Assembly (NCBI GenBank): GCA_020081605.1
Contig: JAHREC010000062.1
Location: 1,116,001-1,180,000, forward strand
From: Albifimbria verrucaria
Taxonomy: Eukaryota; Ascomycota; Sordariomycetes; Hypocreales; Stachybotryaceae
Reading direction: 5' to 3'
DNA length: 64,000 nucleotides
In this document: positions 34,208 through 46,515 of the stretch, piece after piece
How the letters are laid out: every line of letters starts with the position of its first letter
Numbering within the stretch: the stretch's first letter is position 1
Program-made: the position numbers and the translations under genes
Notes under the pieces: generated by a model
The model's input: only the letters and a program-made list of their open reading frames with translations
What the model was told of the DNA's origin: nothing
The model's database searches: none

Positions 34208-36746
34208 ATGCGTAAAACATTCGATGGAATGGCAGATCACGTACCTTTTGATTTGTCTCTTTTGGCGTCTGGATTTTCCTTGTGGTTCAACGTCACCATT
34301 ATGAACTTCCATCAAGATCTTCTGCTTGGCCTTGCTCTTGATTTCAAGTGGTTCACTCCATCAGTAGTGCCGACATTTATACCGATTGCTGCTCGCCTTT
34401 TTGTCACTCGTCTCCTGGGTTGGAAACTCAGTCATGACAGAGCGGAATTACAATACATGGCAGGTGTTCTGTCGGTTTATTCGTCATGCCAAATCGGGTC
34501 ATTCCCAAAGCTGCATGACAACCTTCAAAATCCCGCCACTGAATTGTCCTCATACAGATATAATGGTCTCCGAAAACTACGTGCGTTCCGAGTGTTGCAA
34601 CTGAGCCCGTCCGATTCCGATACAGCCCCACTAGTCAGCTCTATAATGGAAGAGGAGCTTGACGTCTGCTCTCCTTTCGAGGCCCTATCTTATGCCTGGG
34701 ATGACGAAAAGGGTGATGGAATGAGCGAGGCCCTAGCCCAATTCTTTAATCGATCATGGTTCACAAGAATGTGGCCGATACAAGAAGTTACGCTTCCAAG
34801 CCGAGGAAGGTTCCAAATGCTATGCGGTACGACCAAGCTTCCGTTCGAGTATCTCCGGTTTGGTTGGGATGTCTTGAAAGATCTTGGTGTTCTCCCTACA
34901 GTAGTCAACTTGGATCAGGCCGTCGCACTACAGTTCTACATTGCAGATGCCCTGAATCTAAAACGAACCGAAGGGCGTATCGCGACGAATGCTTTCAGCG
35001 TGCCGCTCATTACCGACTTGTCCAAATTTTCACTTTGTGGAGTGATGAATGCCACCAGATATAAGGCATGCAAATATCCTAAGGATAAGTTCTTTGCACT
35101 TTATGGGGTATTTCAAGAACTTGGAATATCATTCGATGTTACCCCTCTATGTACAACAAGTATAGCGGCTCACAAATTATGAAAGCAGTCATGCTGGTGT
35201 GTGTTAAATATGATGGAAATCTTAATATCCTCCGTCTGGGTCAGCTTGCGGACCCATACCTCTCAAGTAACGACTTTATTCGAACCAGACAAGACCCATA
35301 TGACAGCTTCTCAACAGCAGTGTTCGGTATGACCAGGCGACTAGGCGGCGGCCTTTGGAACGTATGCAACTTTCGAGAGTTCGATTATACTACGGGAATA
35401 GAGTGGAGGAACACTCTCCCGTCTTGGGTCCCAGATTGGACACAGTGGACGAGGAGAAATCTGGACCCGATACGCGACATTCGTTTCCTGCATTCATACT
35501 CGTCTGTATTTGTTCAGATTTCTAATTCCATAGCGCCTACCCCTACGCCGACATTATTGCCCTTTTTGGAGACAGCAGTTGTGCAACTTGTTCATCTGAT
35601 ACTGGATGTCGTGGTATTGCTGCTCATTATACAATATCGGGTTCAACTTTGACCCTTGAAGGGCAGTTCCTAGGATCTATTACAAATGTTGGATCGGTTG
35701 ATTCAATGGCAGTACTTTGGCAAGTCCTTCTCCCAAATTCTGAGCTATCTATATCGCGCGCGAAAACTTCCATCACACAATGGGTCCTGAATTTCCGCCA
35801 CGGCTATCCTGATCCTGCTCTTGCGGCGCTGGTTGAAACCATGATAAATTTTGTTTGGAGGTCTAAAATGGCACAGGCTTTCATTTCGCTGCGGATGGCC
35901 GTAAGAACACTAGGATTTACCGATATTATTGCCCATATAGGTGCTGTTGCAGGTGTGGGATGGAGTGGTCCTTGGGTGAAAGAGCTTCTTTGTATGCGAC
36001 ATTCCTCGATAGCGTCATGTCCAACCGACGGATTCACAATGAGAGCGCAGTCGAAGAGAGGCGCATATTCCGAGGTTTCATTTATCACAACGATGTTCAA
36101 TAATCTCCTCAACGGACGAAAATCTTGGAACTCCGACATGTGGTACGATCTTACAGGCACTGCTATGGCGACCCTGTCATACCTGTTGTGGGACTGCCGA
36201 GTATCTATTGCAGAATCTTTATTCGGAGGGAAGTATGAGGAGATGAACTGGCGGGTCTTTGCCCCTCTATACATCTATATCATGTCATCTCTCGTGCAAA
36301 CGGTGGCTAGTGTCATTGGTGATACTGTATTCGTGCTGCTTGGCCAGGCTGTCACTGCTTTGTCAGGCATTTGGGGCCTTTTCATTTTTCTCATATGGGC
36401 TAAGATGGTGACAAACCCGATGCTGGTTATCTTTGGACTACGAGCATGCTACAGATCCCCGTGGCGGATACTAGGCGGTATTTTTGGATCGGAGGAGTTT
36501 CGACCAGCCGATGCCTATACTCCTGGTATGCATTTCTTTTCAACCGAAATTGGATCTACAGGGAATACCAGTGGCCCGGTGCAAGTAGAGGATTTGTTGG
36601 TCATGGTCAGAGGTTGCTGTGATTACTTGATTCTGAGGCCAAAGGGCAAGGATTTTATTGTCGTGGGTTCTGCTTACGTTGGTAATATGGCATCAGAGGT
36701 ATCAGACAAGGACGGTTCCGAGTGGAGTAAAATCACTCTCCAATAG
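34208..36746 (+). CDS. Membrane-associated HET protein with internally deleted HET domain
   Basis: The N-terminus (from ATG 34208; the frame is open upstream) has a hydrophobic stretch before the HET start YRYNGLRKLRAFRVLQLSP and FEALSYAWDD (near 34700). The next residues jump straight to the end of the domain, SWFTRMWPIQEVTLP (near 34760). The central HET block with the expected IDAICINQ motif is missing, with no intron signal at the junction, so I infer an in-register deletion of roughly 80-100 residues. Then come KDKFFALYGVFQELG, LPSWVPDWTQW, DIIALFGDSSC, LGSITNVGSV and, near the end, several hydrophobic helices (LGQAVTALSGIWGLFIFLIWAKM), then GCCDYLILRPKGKDFIVVGSAYV. Frame changes near 35145 (after CCCC) and near 35535. 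Probably a non-signalling relic or a modified HET protein. Confidence 0.7.
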
Positions 36747-38005
36747 ACCAATAGACATATATAGCATACGCTGAGAGGTGACAAATGGTGGCACCATTTA
36801 TTTCTTGTTTATTTCGAAGTTGCTGCATGGAATAATAAGATTAATCAACTTACACCAAAGAAATGCTAATCATCGAGAAGTGCACTGCGTGCTTGACCCA
36901 ACAGATAAACATAATCTATGTACTCATTGTGTTCATAGGCAGTTACGACATTGCGATTTGACCACAGGAAACACCTAACAAATATCAAGAAATCTTTTCT
37001 TTTCCTATTTCATCCACAAGTCGAGCATTTAATCAACTACCTGAAATATGATACACGATCAATCTATGACCTGCAGAATGAGACAACACGAGGAACTCAA
37101 TAAATGACTTGTTAGTTACATTTCTAGACATTCTTAGTAACCACTGTTACACTAAAACGCAGGACGAAACGATGGAAGCAATCCCACGAGATAACCACTA
37201 AGTAATCCCAACTTATTGCTCAACACTCTACTACCCAGATGTTCACCGTTATTGGCCCCCATAGTGAAGAAGAAGAAGCCTCAGGTTGGTGCTAGAATGT
37301 CTTCGTGTGTGCACATAGATGATATATACACCAAGGAGGTTAGACACTCCAAAAGGGGTAGATATCTTTTGCACAAAGTCTACCAAGTCCGACACAACTC
37401 TTGCTCTGCTATACTGAATGCGGATGGATGGCTTAGATGAATGGAGATATCCGGTTGCCGCCTACCTTGGCATTTGGATTTGACTATACTCTGTATGTTC
37501 ATAGAGCTTACGTTATACTCAGCCCACATAGTATGCATTAGGACTATCATTTCAAGGACACTTCATAGAAGCCATGACTAGCCTGACTTAAGGGTTTTAA
37601 TAACATCTTCCCTACTCAGGTTCTTAAGATTGAATAATTATCAGAACGTAAATCTTGTTTGCTTGAACCACTTTTCTTTGCTCGTGCTGTCCCATCCTCT
37701 ATCCACTGAAAGTCTATCCATGCGTATAGTCCGTAGTTAATGAGGAATTGGCATTTCACCAAACTTCAATCCAACCATATGCGTGATAATGCCTTTGTAC
37801 AAAGCAGTTGTTCTTTTCTCTTGGAAAAATTCACAATCATGTCAGTTATATCCAATGTGAAGTTGATATTTACTATATTATATGGAAATGATCTGACAGG
37901 CTTCAACCTGCATCACGTGGTTTTCGCTTCAATAGCTCTAGGGACCCTGCTTCGTCATCTTCCCTGTTACAACTCGAAACTAGGGCTCCATCTATTGTGC
38001 CAAAT
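36747..38005. other. Intergenic region, 1.3 kb
   Basis: AT-rich and without a supported gene; small frames at 36778-36978, 37216-37440 and 37740-38009 look random. No tandem repeat or RNA gene seen. Confidence 0.45.
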
Positions 38006-40158
38006 ATGACATCAGAAGATTCTCCTGGCTCACCAAAACCCAAGACGCTGCTGGTCTACAGCCAAAAATCACCCGAAGAAGCGCGCATTTTTGGCCTCAG
38101 AGGAAGTGACATCCAGGACATCAGGCCACCACCAGAAGAGGAACCACCAGCGTCGCCTGATCAATGGGGTTTCATAGGCCCGAACCCAGAAGGGATATGC
38201 AAATATTGCCAGCTTATGTTGCATCCCGACGTGCCAAATCTGATCAGACATCAGCCGAATCTCCATAGTTTGATTGAATCGGGAGAAACCTGCTTGATTT
38301 GCAAGTGGTTGGAGGTCAGCTTGTTGAACTCCCGTTGGCTGGTCGCCCGATACCAACAGGGTGATCCTGCCTTACGTGATAAAAACAGTACCGCAGCCCC
38401 TATATGTGTTGAGTTGACCAAGAGGACAAATTTCACCTGCGCGGTTGCTATTGTTGGACATCGGAGTTTGCATTTTAACAGGGGATCCCCTCTGACTATC
38501 ACAACACCGTCTCGGCTGGGTAAGTCTCATTTCCCACCTCGCTTAACTCATCTCACACCTCGAACAGGCGAACTCGCCAAGCGACGCTTTTGGGTGCCTC
38601 ATGATGACCTGGATAAAACAATGCCACAACTGAGACTAGAGATACTGAAGACCTGGCTTGACAAGTGCGCGAGTCATGAGGCCTGCTCGGCATCTCTTCC
38701 CAAAACGCGCAGTGTTAAGCTCCCTACTCGAGTATTAGACCTTACAGGGAGTCCGGATGTGCCATCGGAGCTAGCTGACGTCGTCATTAAATTGAAGGAG
38801 AGCCAAGAGGGAGAAGTGGGCACATACACTGCCTTGAGCTACTGCTGGGGTGGGGATCCAGAGCTGCATTTCAAAACGACGCAAGACAATCTCGGCGAGC
38901 ACAAACAGGGCATTGACTTTGCCTCCCTCCCGTTAACACAAAGAGAAGCTATACTGGCTACTTTATACCTAGGCATCCGATATCTGTGGATTGATTCTAT
39001 GTGTATAATTCAAGACTCTGCTCATGATTGGGCGGCAGAATCGGCTAGGATGGGTTCTATATACTCAAATGCATGCCTCACGCTTGCAGCGACATCATCC
39101 GATAGCCCCAGTGAAGGACTGCTTCACCCCTTCCAAGGCGCACAATGTGTCGAAATACATGGGGAAACAACCATTGTTCGTATGGAGACACACAGGACAA
39201 TCGATAAGGCCTCGGAGCCTCTCAATACCAGAGGTTGGACGCTCCAGGAGGCTGTACTAGCATCTAGGCTTGTTTGTTTTGGTAAAGAACAGTGGCTCTG
39301 GAAATGTCCTACCCGATATGCCACAGAAGACGGTTTGATTGATGGGCCACGACTCCTCGACAATAACACAATGCAATGGGCTGTGTTAGTTAACCAAGGC
39401 CCTGGGCACGATGGCAAAGATTACTTGAGGCACTGGTACAAGCTCGTTTCAAACTACTCCAAACGACGATTAACATACCAAAGCGACAAGTATAACGCTA
39501 TAGCCGGCTTGGCTAATATGTTTGCAAAACAAACTGGATATCAATACTTGGCAGGGTTGTGGGCTGAAGATTTAGCCAATGGCCTCATGTGGGAAGCAAC
39601 GTCGCAAGGCGTCATACACCAGCCCGGGAGTATACCATCCTGGTCTTGGACATCAGTAAAGGCGAGGTAAAAGCTTACGAGTTTACCAGCGAAGTAACAA
39701 ACGCAATGCTCGAGCTCCTTGATGCTGATCAGCAGTGGGAAGGAGTGCCGCTTGCATCTCCGCTCAAAGTTGCCCGTTTGACCGTTAAAGGAATGATGCT
39801 TCAGGCAACATTGGGAAAACGGACCATGACTCAAGAGCTTCGACATCATATCATTGCAGCATCAGGAAGTGAGGAGATTCTTGGGGAGGCCTTTCTGGAT
39901 AGTAAGCTGCCGGCTGAGCAAGAGTTTTCAGCTGTTCGATGTTTCTTTGTTCATGAAGTGCAGAAACATCCACAGGATGCAGAATATTTTGTTCTGCTCC
40001 TTGTCCCCGCGCCCAGTGAGAATCAAGACGGCAAGATTGATGCCTATAGAAGAATTGGCATGGGCGTTCTATGGAAGAAATCAAGATTCAGCGACAATAG
40101 AGACGAAGGAAATGACTGTACAGCAAGAGCAGCTTCCGCTAATGTGGTACTAGTATAG
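38006..40158 (+). CDS. HET-domain protein
   Basis: ATG 38006 opens one long frame with the complete HET layout: a Cys-rich leader (CKYCQLMLHP, CLICKWLEV), then TRVLDLTGSPDV, YTALSYCWGG (near 38830), REAILATLYLGIRYLWIDSMCIIQD (near 38945), MGSIYSNACLTLAATSS and RGWTLQEAVLASRLVCF (near 39233). The C-terminal half has YSKRRLTYQSDKYNAIAGLA and LAGLWAEDL, leading to PSWSWTSVK. At 39658-39660 (AAA) the frame shifts; the next frame continues GEVKAYEF, then VKGMMLQATL, and ends AYRRIGMGVLWK, stop 40158. This is the usual HET-protein tail, so I join them. HET proteins mediate heterokaryon incompatibility and cell death; the partner is unknown. The deaminase gene follows about 2 kb downstream. Confidence 0.87.
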
Positions 40159-41095
40159 AGGATAAATGATTGTCAGAATCAATCAATAAAAGATGTCCTA
40201 TATCTCTATAGAAAGAGGACAGCAACAGACCCTGACTATCCATTTAATCATGGCTGGTCATTGAATTGAATGGAAGTCATTGTATAAAATCACGACGTCA
40301 ATTGGATAAACAATAGTATCCTCTACGAATGCTAAGATATGTATTTATAATTGTCAAAGTTCTACTTTGTGTCAACTTGAGGTGTAGCCTTCGCATTATC
40401 TTTTGGAAACCTTCTAATCACCTGTTTCAAGGGAAGCGCGCCATAGACTTTCGGGATTAGTTGTGCAGAGTCAACGGTGGCTTTGAAGCACTAGCCATGG
40501 TCTGTTGAGGCGTTCATCAATGTAGAATAGACCGTTGTAAAGTAGTCCCAGCTTAGGGATATGCCATTACGACAATCTCGAAAACTATGGCCCTTTGTGT
40601 TTTGAAAGGTAGTTTGACTGTGGACTTTGCAAGGTAAAAGCAACTATCCAGTCTCCGTATTGGGTCGCTCTGAATTAGTTAATGCGTTTCTGTCAGCACT
40701 GATCTAACCGCCACTCGTTCAGCGGCTACACCATTGGAAACTTGAACTAGAATCCAGGCATGGAGCCTGCCAAGAGAAGCTTTAGGCAAAGGCAGTGTCA
40801 ATCCCCGAGCGAAGCTCGTGTCTTAGAGCCTAGGCCAATCGGAAAACACGATTTTTAAGGGTCATTTGTTGAATACGAGATGTGGAGACGGCACGATCGG
40901 CAAATACCAATACGATAATTATCATACTCTGCTATAGGTTGACGTCTACTGGGGATTGATGTCATTGTTAATGCAATAGTAAACATATATAAGTCGCAAG
41001 GTAGGCTCTTTGGTTTTAAATGAACCTTCTGAAGCAGTCAGTCGGGCGATTAGCATTCTCGTTATCTTACCAACTTCATTGAACAGGCTCTCAAA
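40159..41095. other. Intergenic region, 0.9 kb
   Basis: No gene. The 3' part holds the promoter of the small secreted protein; see the TATA element. Confidence 0.5.
40986..40993 (+). promoter_or_regulatory. TATA box of the secreted-protein gene
   Basis: TATATAAG lies 103 bases before ATG 41096, at a spacing common in filamentous fungi. The leader between them has a stretch (tcgttatcttacc) resembling a pyrimidine-rich start region. Sequence match only. Confidence 0.5.
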
Positions 41096-41625
41096 ATGGT
41101 TTCTTTCAAAGCAATTGCACTTCTGGCGACTTCTGCCCTTGCTGCCCCCTTGAGCGAGCGCCAGATCGACATTCCTGAAAGCTGGACCTGGTCGATTGAG
41201 GGTTGGGAGGCTGGTTGCATTCGCACTTGCTATTATCGCTTCAATGTCTCTATTCCTTCTATCGAGGGCCAGGTTCTCGGAGCCAAGGCTTACTGCAGCG
41301 GTGAGGAGTCTGGAAATACTTTCGCCAACTGCCAGATCCTTGAAGGCGTTAACAATGGCGTGGCCGCCAAGTTGCTCGAGAGACCTACTGACGGCTCTGG
41401 TTTCGGTCCTCAGCAATTTGCTGTGAGCTTTGAGAAGGCTTCTTACGAGGGCAGGTGAGTTTACCTTTCCTCATTTTGGCGAGGTTGGTCCGTGATCAAA
41501 ATACTCACATTATGTGTAGCCCCTACTACAACTTCACTGCCTACAACTCTACGACTTACAATGCATTTGTAGCCCCACAGATGTCCTTCACGATGAAGCC
41601 TACAGAGGTGTTTGGAGTTGCCTAA
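41096..41625 (+). CDS. Small secreted protein, effector-like
   Basis: Two exons (41096-41454, 41520-41625) separated by a canonical intron give 154 residues with no frame break. The N-terminus is a clear signal peptide (basic start, core AIALLATSALA, cleavage near APL), followed by LSERQ, which could be a short propeptide. The mature part has four cysteines (GCIRTC, YCSG, NCQIL) and tryptophans (SWTWSIEGW). It ends in MSFTMKPTEVFGVA. I recognise no catalytic family. Size, export and cysteine content are those of secreted effector-like or cell-wall proteins. It lies between a HET gene and a deaminase gene, but secretion makes a joint role doubtful. Confidence 0.82.
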
Positions 41626-42119
41626 ACGCCTCATTATTCTTTCCATAGGCTTATGAACCCACACGGTGACGAATAGGAGCTAAAAGGCTTGAATCTGGTA
41701 TCGTAAATAGTATTCTTGAGTGAATGGACTGGTCATTTGAAACGATTAAATCATGTACAAACCTGCCATAGGGGCGACAGAAACGCTTATGAGATAGGAC
41801 AGGCTTGCTTAAGAATTTGTAAAAATATAATAATATGCACAACTCACTATAATGAATGCCATCATAGAGAATTAATGAAAGAAAGTTCACTATGAAAGGC
41901 CTAGCCAAACATGATCTTATATGGATCACCAATGCGCTGAATCAATCGACCTATGATTAAAACACCACTATTCCGTATGTAATCAATCACCTTTCAAAAA
42001 TGGATCAACTGTCGAACTTTGGGTTTTTGACGCGCATGACGAAGTGTGATCAATTCACATGAAATATACCAATCACACGGCTTATAGATGGATGCCATAG
42101 CTACCAGTCACTATTTGTA
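41626..42119. other. Intergenic region, 0.5 kb
   Basis: AT-rich 3' flanks of two convergent genes. A 93-codon minus frame (41651-41932) has no recognisable features. Confidence 0.45.
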
Positions 42120-43831
42120 TCACAACCCCTTACCAGTCGAAACTTCACCACGATCCATCTCCTTCTCGTCGTTATGAAGGTAACCCATGCCACTTGCTGA
42201 CCCTATTCGGGCTACCAGTGATCCTAAGGGCCTGAATGGCTGGATAGGCCCGTTCGACTGCCCACCACTAGTGCGACTGTAACTGCGCTCCTCATTGTGT
42301 CGTTCTATTGTTGAAGACCCAAATCTGGTCCCTGTCCGGGAATCATTTGTGGAACCTTCAGGCTTTTTCTCATTGATAATGTGTAGAACATCATTTTGCA
42401 TTCGATCGACAATGGACTCTAACAGAACTTGCTGACGGCACAAAGCCTCTGATGGATCTCCATCATCCTCTTCCTTGTAGATGTCAGGCAGTCGCCACTT
42501 CATGTAAGTGTTCATATGGGGCGACTGAATCTCGAATTCGCTGTCGATGATTTCGAAATAATGATAGCACAAGCGGCAGGGTGGCTTGCTTGTTGCAATG
42601 AACATGGTATCTTTCCAGTACTCTTCAGAGTCATAAATACCATTCTGAACCAAGAAGTCATGGAGACGAACTTCAGCATGGACAACGCGCTTAAAAGGTT
42701 TCTGCGGGATTTTCTCCTTAATGTTCTCGTTCAAACCAAAACCACGGAGTTGGTCCATGTGCGGTTGAAGGTTACGAAGGTCCATACCGGGAAAAGCTAC
42801 AGGCATCATTTCCTCTGGCGTTGGAGTTGGCTTCGGGATTGAGAATCTGGGCGAACGAGCTGAGGGCACAAAATTAACAGTAAATCCAGTAAAAACAGCT
42901 GACCATTCCCTGGAAGCAGCTACAATTACCTCGGCCGCATGACGGTATGCGTAAAGGCGGGCGAAGCAATGTCGAAGTCCACACCAAGGAAGTGCATGAT
43001 CAGGGTTAGCGCCATTGGCGAGATCATCCAGCTCCTTATCGAATCCACCATCTTTGAAAGCTTGTATAGCCTTGATGAGAGACTCGCAGTCTTTGAGGAC
43101 TGTGCATAGGCCCAGTTAGCAACCGTGGTATTCCAAAACGACTTAAGAAGTGTCGCGCTCTCACACTTAGTTTTTGCATTAGCGTTCAATAGCATTTCAT
43201 GAGAAATTTGTGCTTTGTGTCCAATATTGACAAGCTTTTTAATCATATCCGAAGCTGCATTATACAATGTTAACATTCTTGAATTGACATGTCTGTAAAG
43301 CAATGCTTGAGACATACTCGGGGCAGGTGTCACAGGCTCGTTCCTCTGGGCAGTGCATTCGCTGCTAGTATTGACAACACTTCTCACATAATGATCCACC
43401 CTCTGATAGTTGAATTCTAGGATACGCCATAGCACCTGCTTCTGAAGTGGTTTCTCCGCCAACCGGTCAGGATTAGTGCCAACAAAACCAAGCAGTTTCG
43501 TAAGAAAGGTTTTAGTTTCCTTCAGCTCCTCCTCCTGTCGATTGTTTGATGCGAAATGGTATGCAGGGCCATTAGATCCCTTGAGAGCAACCAGGGCAGT
43601 GATTGTATTGCCGCCCCTCTGTTGGTCGCAGATCAAGGCAAGCTTGTTGAGGAATATTTGAAATGGGCTGAGGCGGCGGTCACTTGTTGTATTGCCGGAG
43701 ACATATTTGACGTTGCGCAGTGCTTTGCAGCTTTTGTCAACCGCAAGGAGTAAACAACAGAGCAATATGAGCTGGACCTCCTTCGCTAGGCGCATGGTCA
43801 TGACATTTGTCGTCTCGGTAGCAGAAGGCAT
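42120..43831 (-). CDS. OTT_1508-like nucleic-acid/nucleotide deaminase-fold protein
   Basis: The C-terminal part shows a deaminase signature: HAE in RVVHAEVRLHDFL (near 42690) followed by PCRLCYHYFE (near 42575), the H-A-E and P-C-x-x-C zinc and proton-shuttle residues. The spacing and flanking residues (YIATSKPPC-like) match the fungal OTT_1508-like family. The N-terminal part, from ATG 43831, is helical (LIL-CCLL segment, QIFLNKLALICD, FLTKLLGFVGTN, LEFNYQRVDHYV), as in other fungal members. Near 43105 the frame changes once. Afterwards ESLIKAIQAFKDGGFDKELDDLANG, LPWCGLRHCFARLYAYRHAAEV and EMMPVAFPGMDL run on without a stop into the deaminase core. A polar Ser-rich tail closes the protein. 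Family members are proposed to act on nucleic acids or nucleotides, some in conflict systems; the substrate here is unknown. Confidence 0.8.
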
Positions 43832-44805
43832 GATTGCTGACTTATAGAATGCTTGAGTGTAACCAGCGTTAGGAATGATGTTTTTAGTGTTACTGGACTT
43901 GAGATTATGTGGAAAGGGAATGTCACTTATAAGCCCATGTTAGTATATAAGTCTGCAGCATAGAGGCTCAGTGGACACAGGTTCAGAATTATCCAGAGTA
44001 AATATGCAACCCAAGCGGCAGCTGCATGCTCCCTTATCAACAATCGTGCCGCGGTCGGCTGTAAGATTCTGCCAACAGGACGCTTAGCAAACTGCTCAGA
44101 AACTGGGTGAAATACCTCAATGATACTCTCCCAATCTATGGTCATGTAAAACCCGCCTTGCGCCTCAATGCAACCACACCTAGGCCCATGCCTCTAGAGA
44201 TGGAATCAGAAAGAGCACTTTCGATTGATTCAGGTGCCGATGCATAAACACTCTGGCCGGCCGAGAATGGGCTACACATCAAGGCTGCGATTGGGCATGA
44301 ATGGTAGGAACCGCCTCATTGCTTGATGGGTTGAGAGTTGAGGCTGCACTCTTCATTCGCCCGTTGCCAGTATAACATGGTATAAGACGTTGCAACTCGT
44401 TCATGGAATTGGTGCCTGAATATATCCGAATGCTTTGTTGCGACTCGCTCCGCATTGATTTCTATGGATAATTGACGTATCATTAAACCAGTGTGAGGCG
44501 AACTGCATGTACTTAGCCCCTGTGCTGGCCAGGCGTCAACATGGCGGTAAGTTCTCTGCCTCAATTCCATTCGTCAATTTTTTCGCTGGTCGGCCTCCTG
44601 CATCAGATATTCCAAGGCGCAGGCAGCATGCCCGGCCTCCGACCTTAGCTGCCGTTGATCTTGCCGGACTGTCCCTTAACAATTCTTAGATGTTTGACCC
44701 TGTTCTACAATACTATCAGGCTTCCTTAGAGAGAATTTCCTCCAGTGCTATCGAGTAGCTGCTGGTCCGGTCAAAATACAGCTGGCTATATTAAGTCAAG
44801 TCTCC
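43832..44805. other. Intergenic region, 1 kb
   Basis: Minus frames at 43927-44145 and 44316-44570 and a plus frame at 44507-44689 show no domain. It is the divergent promoter region of the deaminase and zinc-finger genes. Confidence 0.45.
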
Positions 44806-45930
44806 ATGGTTTTAATGATGACAAGATCCCAATTCTCCTATGCCAATCCAGGAGCATACTTGGGTGTACCAGATACCTTTAATTCGAGAACTACAGGCCT
44901 TTGCTTACCTAGTAGCTCTTCACAAACCGTATTACTATCATCGCTATGGCATACATTATGCCCCACGCAGAAATCTGTACGTTTCTATTCTTGCAACCAT
45001 GGATTCACTCCTCCTGTTCACCGTACTGTAATCGATTTTGACTGTGAATCAGCGTCTTTAGATCAACAGATGTTCCAAGACCCAGATGACTGTCAATTGG
45101 GTCTTGAGAGCGACCAAATCATTCAAAGTATCATGAATGATTATGAGATCACAAACATCTTAACAAAAGAACACCACTCACCTTTACTGCCCGGAGTTTC
45201 ATGTGCAGACTTCGCAGATAATGGCATGTTTGATACTAACACCTACTTTTATTCGACATCGTCTACCGAAACAGAGCAACTCAATGTTTCACAAAGTAAT
45301 TTAGAAACCTCAGAACTCAATGTTGCTGGATTCGCTCATGAACATCCAGAGGCTTACGTAGCTCTATAGAGCAAGCCACCAGATGATCATGCCAATCCAA
45401 ACAGTCTCGAACTATTTGCCACTCCTTCTTGCTATAATGGCACGGCCGCTTCTCTTGACGACACTGCATCCTCACCACAGGCGAAGGAGTTTTCCGACAT
45501 TGTCAACGAAAAGAACATAGAAAAACTTTCAGTGGATCCAGAAGTGGCTTACATCACCCATTATCAGTCATATGGAACTTTTGTTTGTTTATGGACTGAA
45601 TGCGGCAAGTCATACAGCAGTCTGGGGAAAGCGAAGTAAGTGAATCCCGTTGACCATGGAATAGGCCCGAATTTTAAAAAGGGAAATTGGACGTCATTGG
45701 AGCATGCTTCTAACAGAATGGCTTAGGAAACATGTCAAGTCTCATACGAAACCATATCAGTGCAAAATATGTCTTTTCGGGCGGCAGAGGAAGCTTACGT
45801 CAAGAAACATCTGAGGAGTCATGTGCCTGAAACTAAGCGCCAAGTGTATATATGTACACGCTGTCATAAAAGGCTCAAAAGCAAGAAAGATAATTATGAG
45901 AGGCACGTCAAAAAGTGTCTCCTACGATGA
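44806..45930 (+). pseudogene. C2H2 zinc-finger protein, interrupted
   Basis: From ATG 44806 an acidic, disordered region (DFDCESASLDQQ, LNVSQSNLETSE) runs to an in-frame TAG at 45367-45369. The same frame then continues without a stop for about 90 residues to a zinc-finger start CLWTEC. An intron at about 45636-45717 (GTAAGT...AACAG) leads to RKHVKSH, then CKICLFGR. A one-base shift at GGG (near 45780) restores AEEAYVKKHLRSH, giving a perfect CX2CX12HX3H finger. A third, CX2C-type, finger ends in C rather than H (YERHVKKC), and the stop is at 45928-45930. It is probably a DNA-binding transcription factor in origin. The internal stop plus the shift make it a likely pseudogene. The start is uncertain. 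Confidence 0.65.
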
Positions 45931-46515
45931 GAACTACCGTTTATGTTTGAATAATTTATTTCAGGTCATCTTCAATGGTTTGGCTTGTCTATCTCGCCAT
46001 TCGCTTTATGTGGAGTTCATTCACTAGTTTAGTTGTAGTCAGCTCTTTAGGCATGCAGGCATCAACGTCGTACAGATGCATTTAATACCGTTGCCCTGTC
46101 TCGTTTCACTCTTTTCATTCTGCGTTACCCAACATTCTTAAGTGGCCTGTAACTGCTGGAAGAGAGTTGTGATACGCCTCGCACCATGCACACCCAATTG
46201 CTCAGTGCGGTATAAGTCCAACTTGGACATGGCTCGGAAGGCTTGATGTTTAAACAGAGCCTGGGAAGGCTTTGTGCAACAAATTCATGAGTCCTGTCCG
46301 CTACTGTAAACAATTCAGAACATCGTTGACAAGACTCTGCCATAATAATAGTTTTTTTTTTTCTTTTTTAATTTCTTTCATTGTCCCCTCCATATTGCAA
46401 CTTAAATGAATCATTATAATATCCTTCGAAGTAGAAAGCAAACGCATAAGCGTGATTCTAAAATTCATGAGGAAAACAATCACGCATATCTTCCCTCCCA
46501 AATACAAGTCTGCTC
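45931..46515. other. Intergenic region, 0.6 kb
   Basis: 3' flanks of two convergent genes; contains a T10 run near 46351. No gene. Confidence 0.45.
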
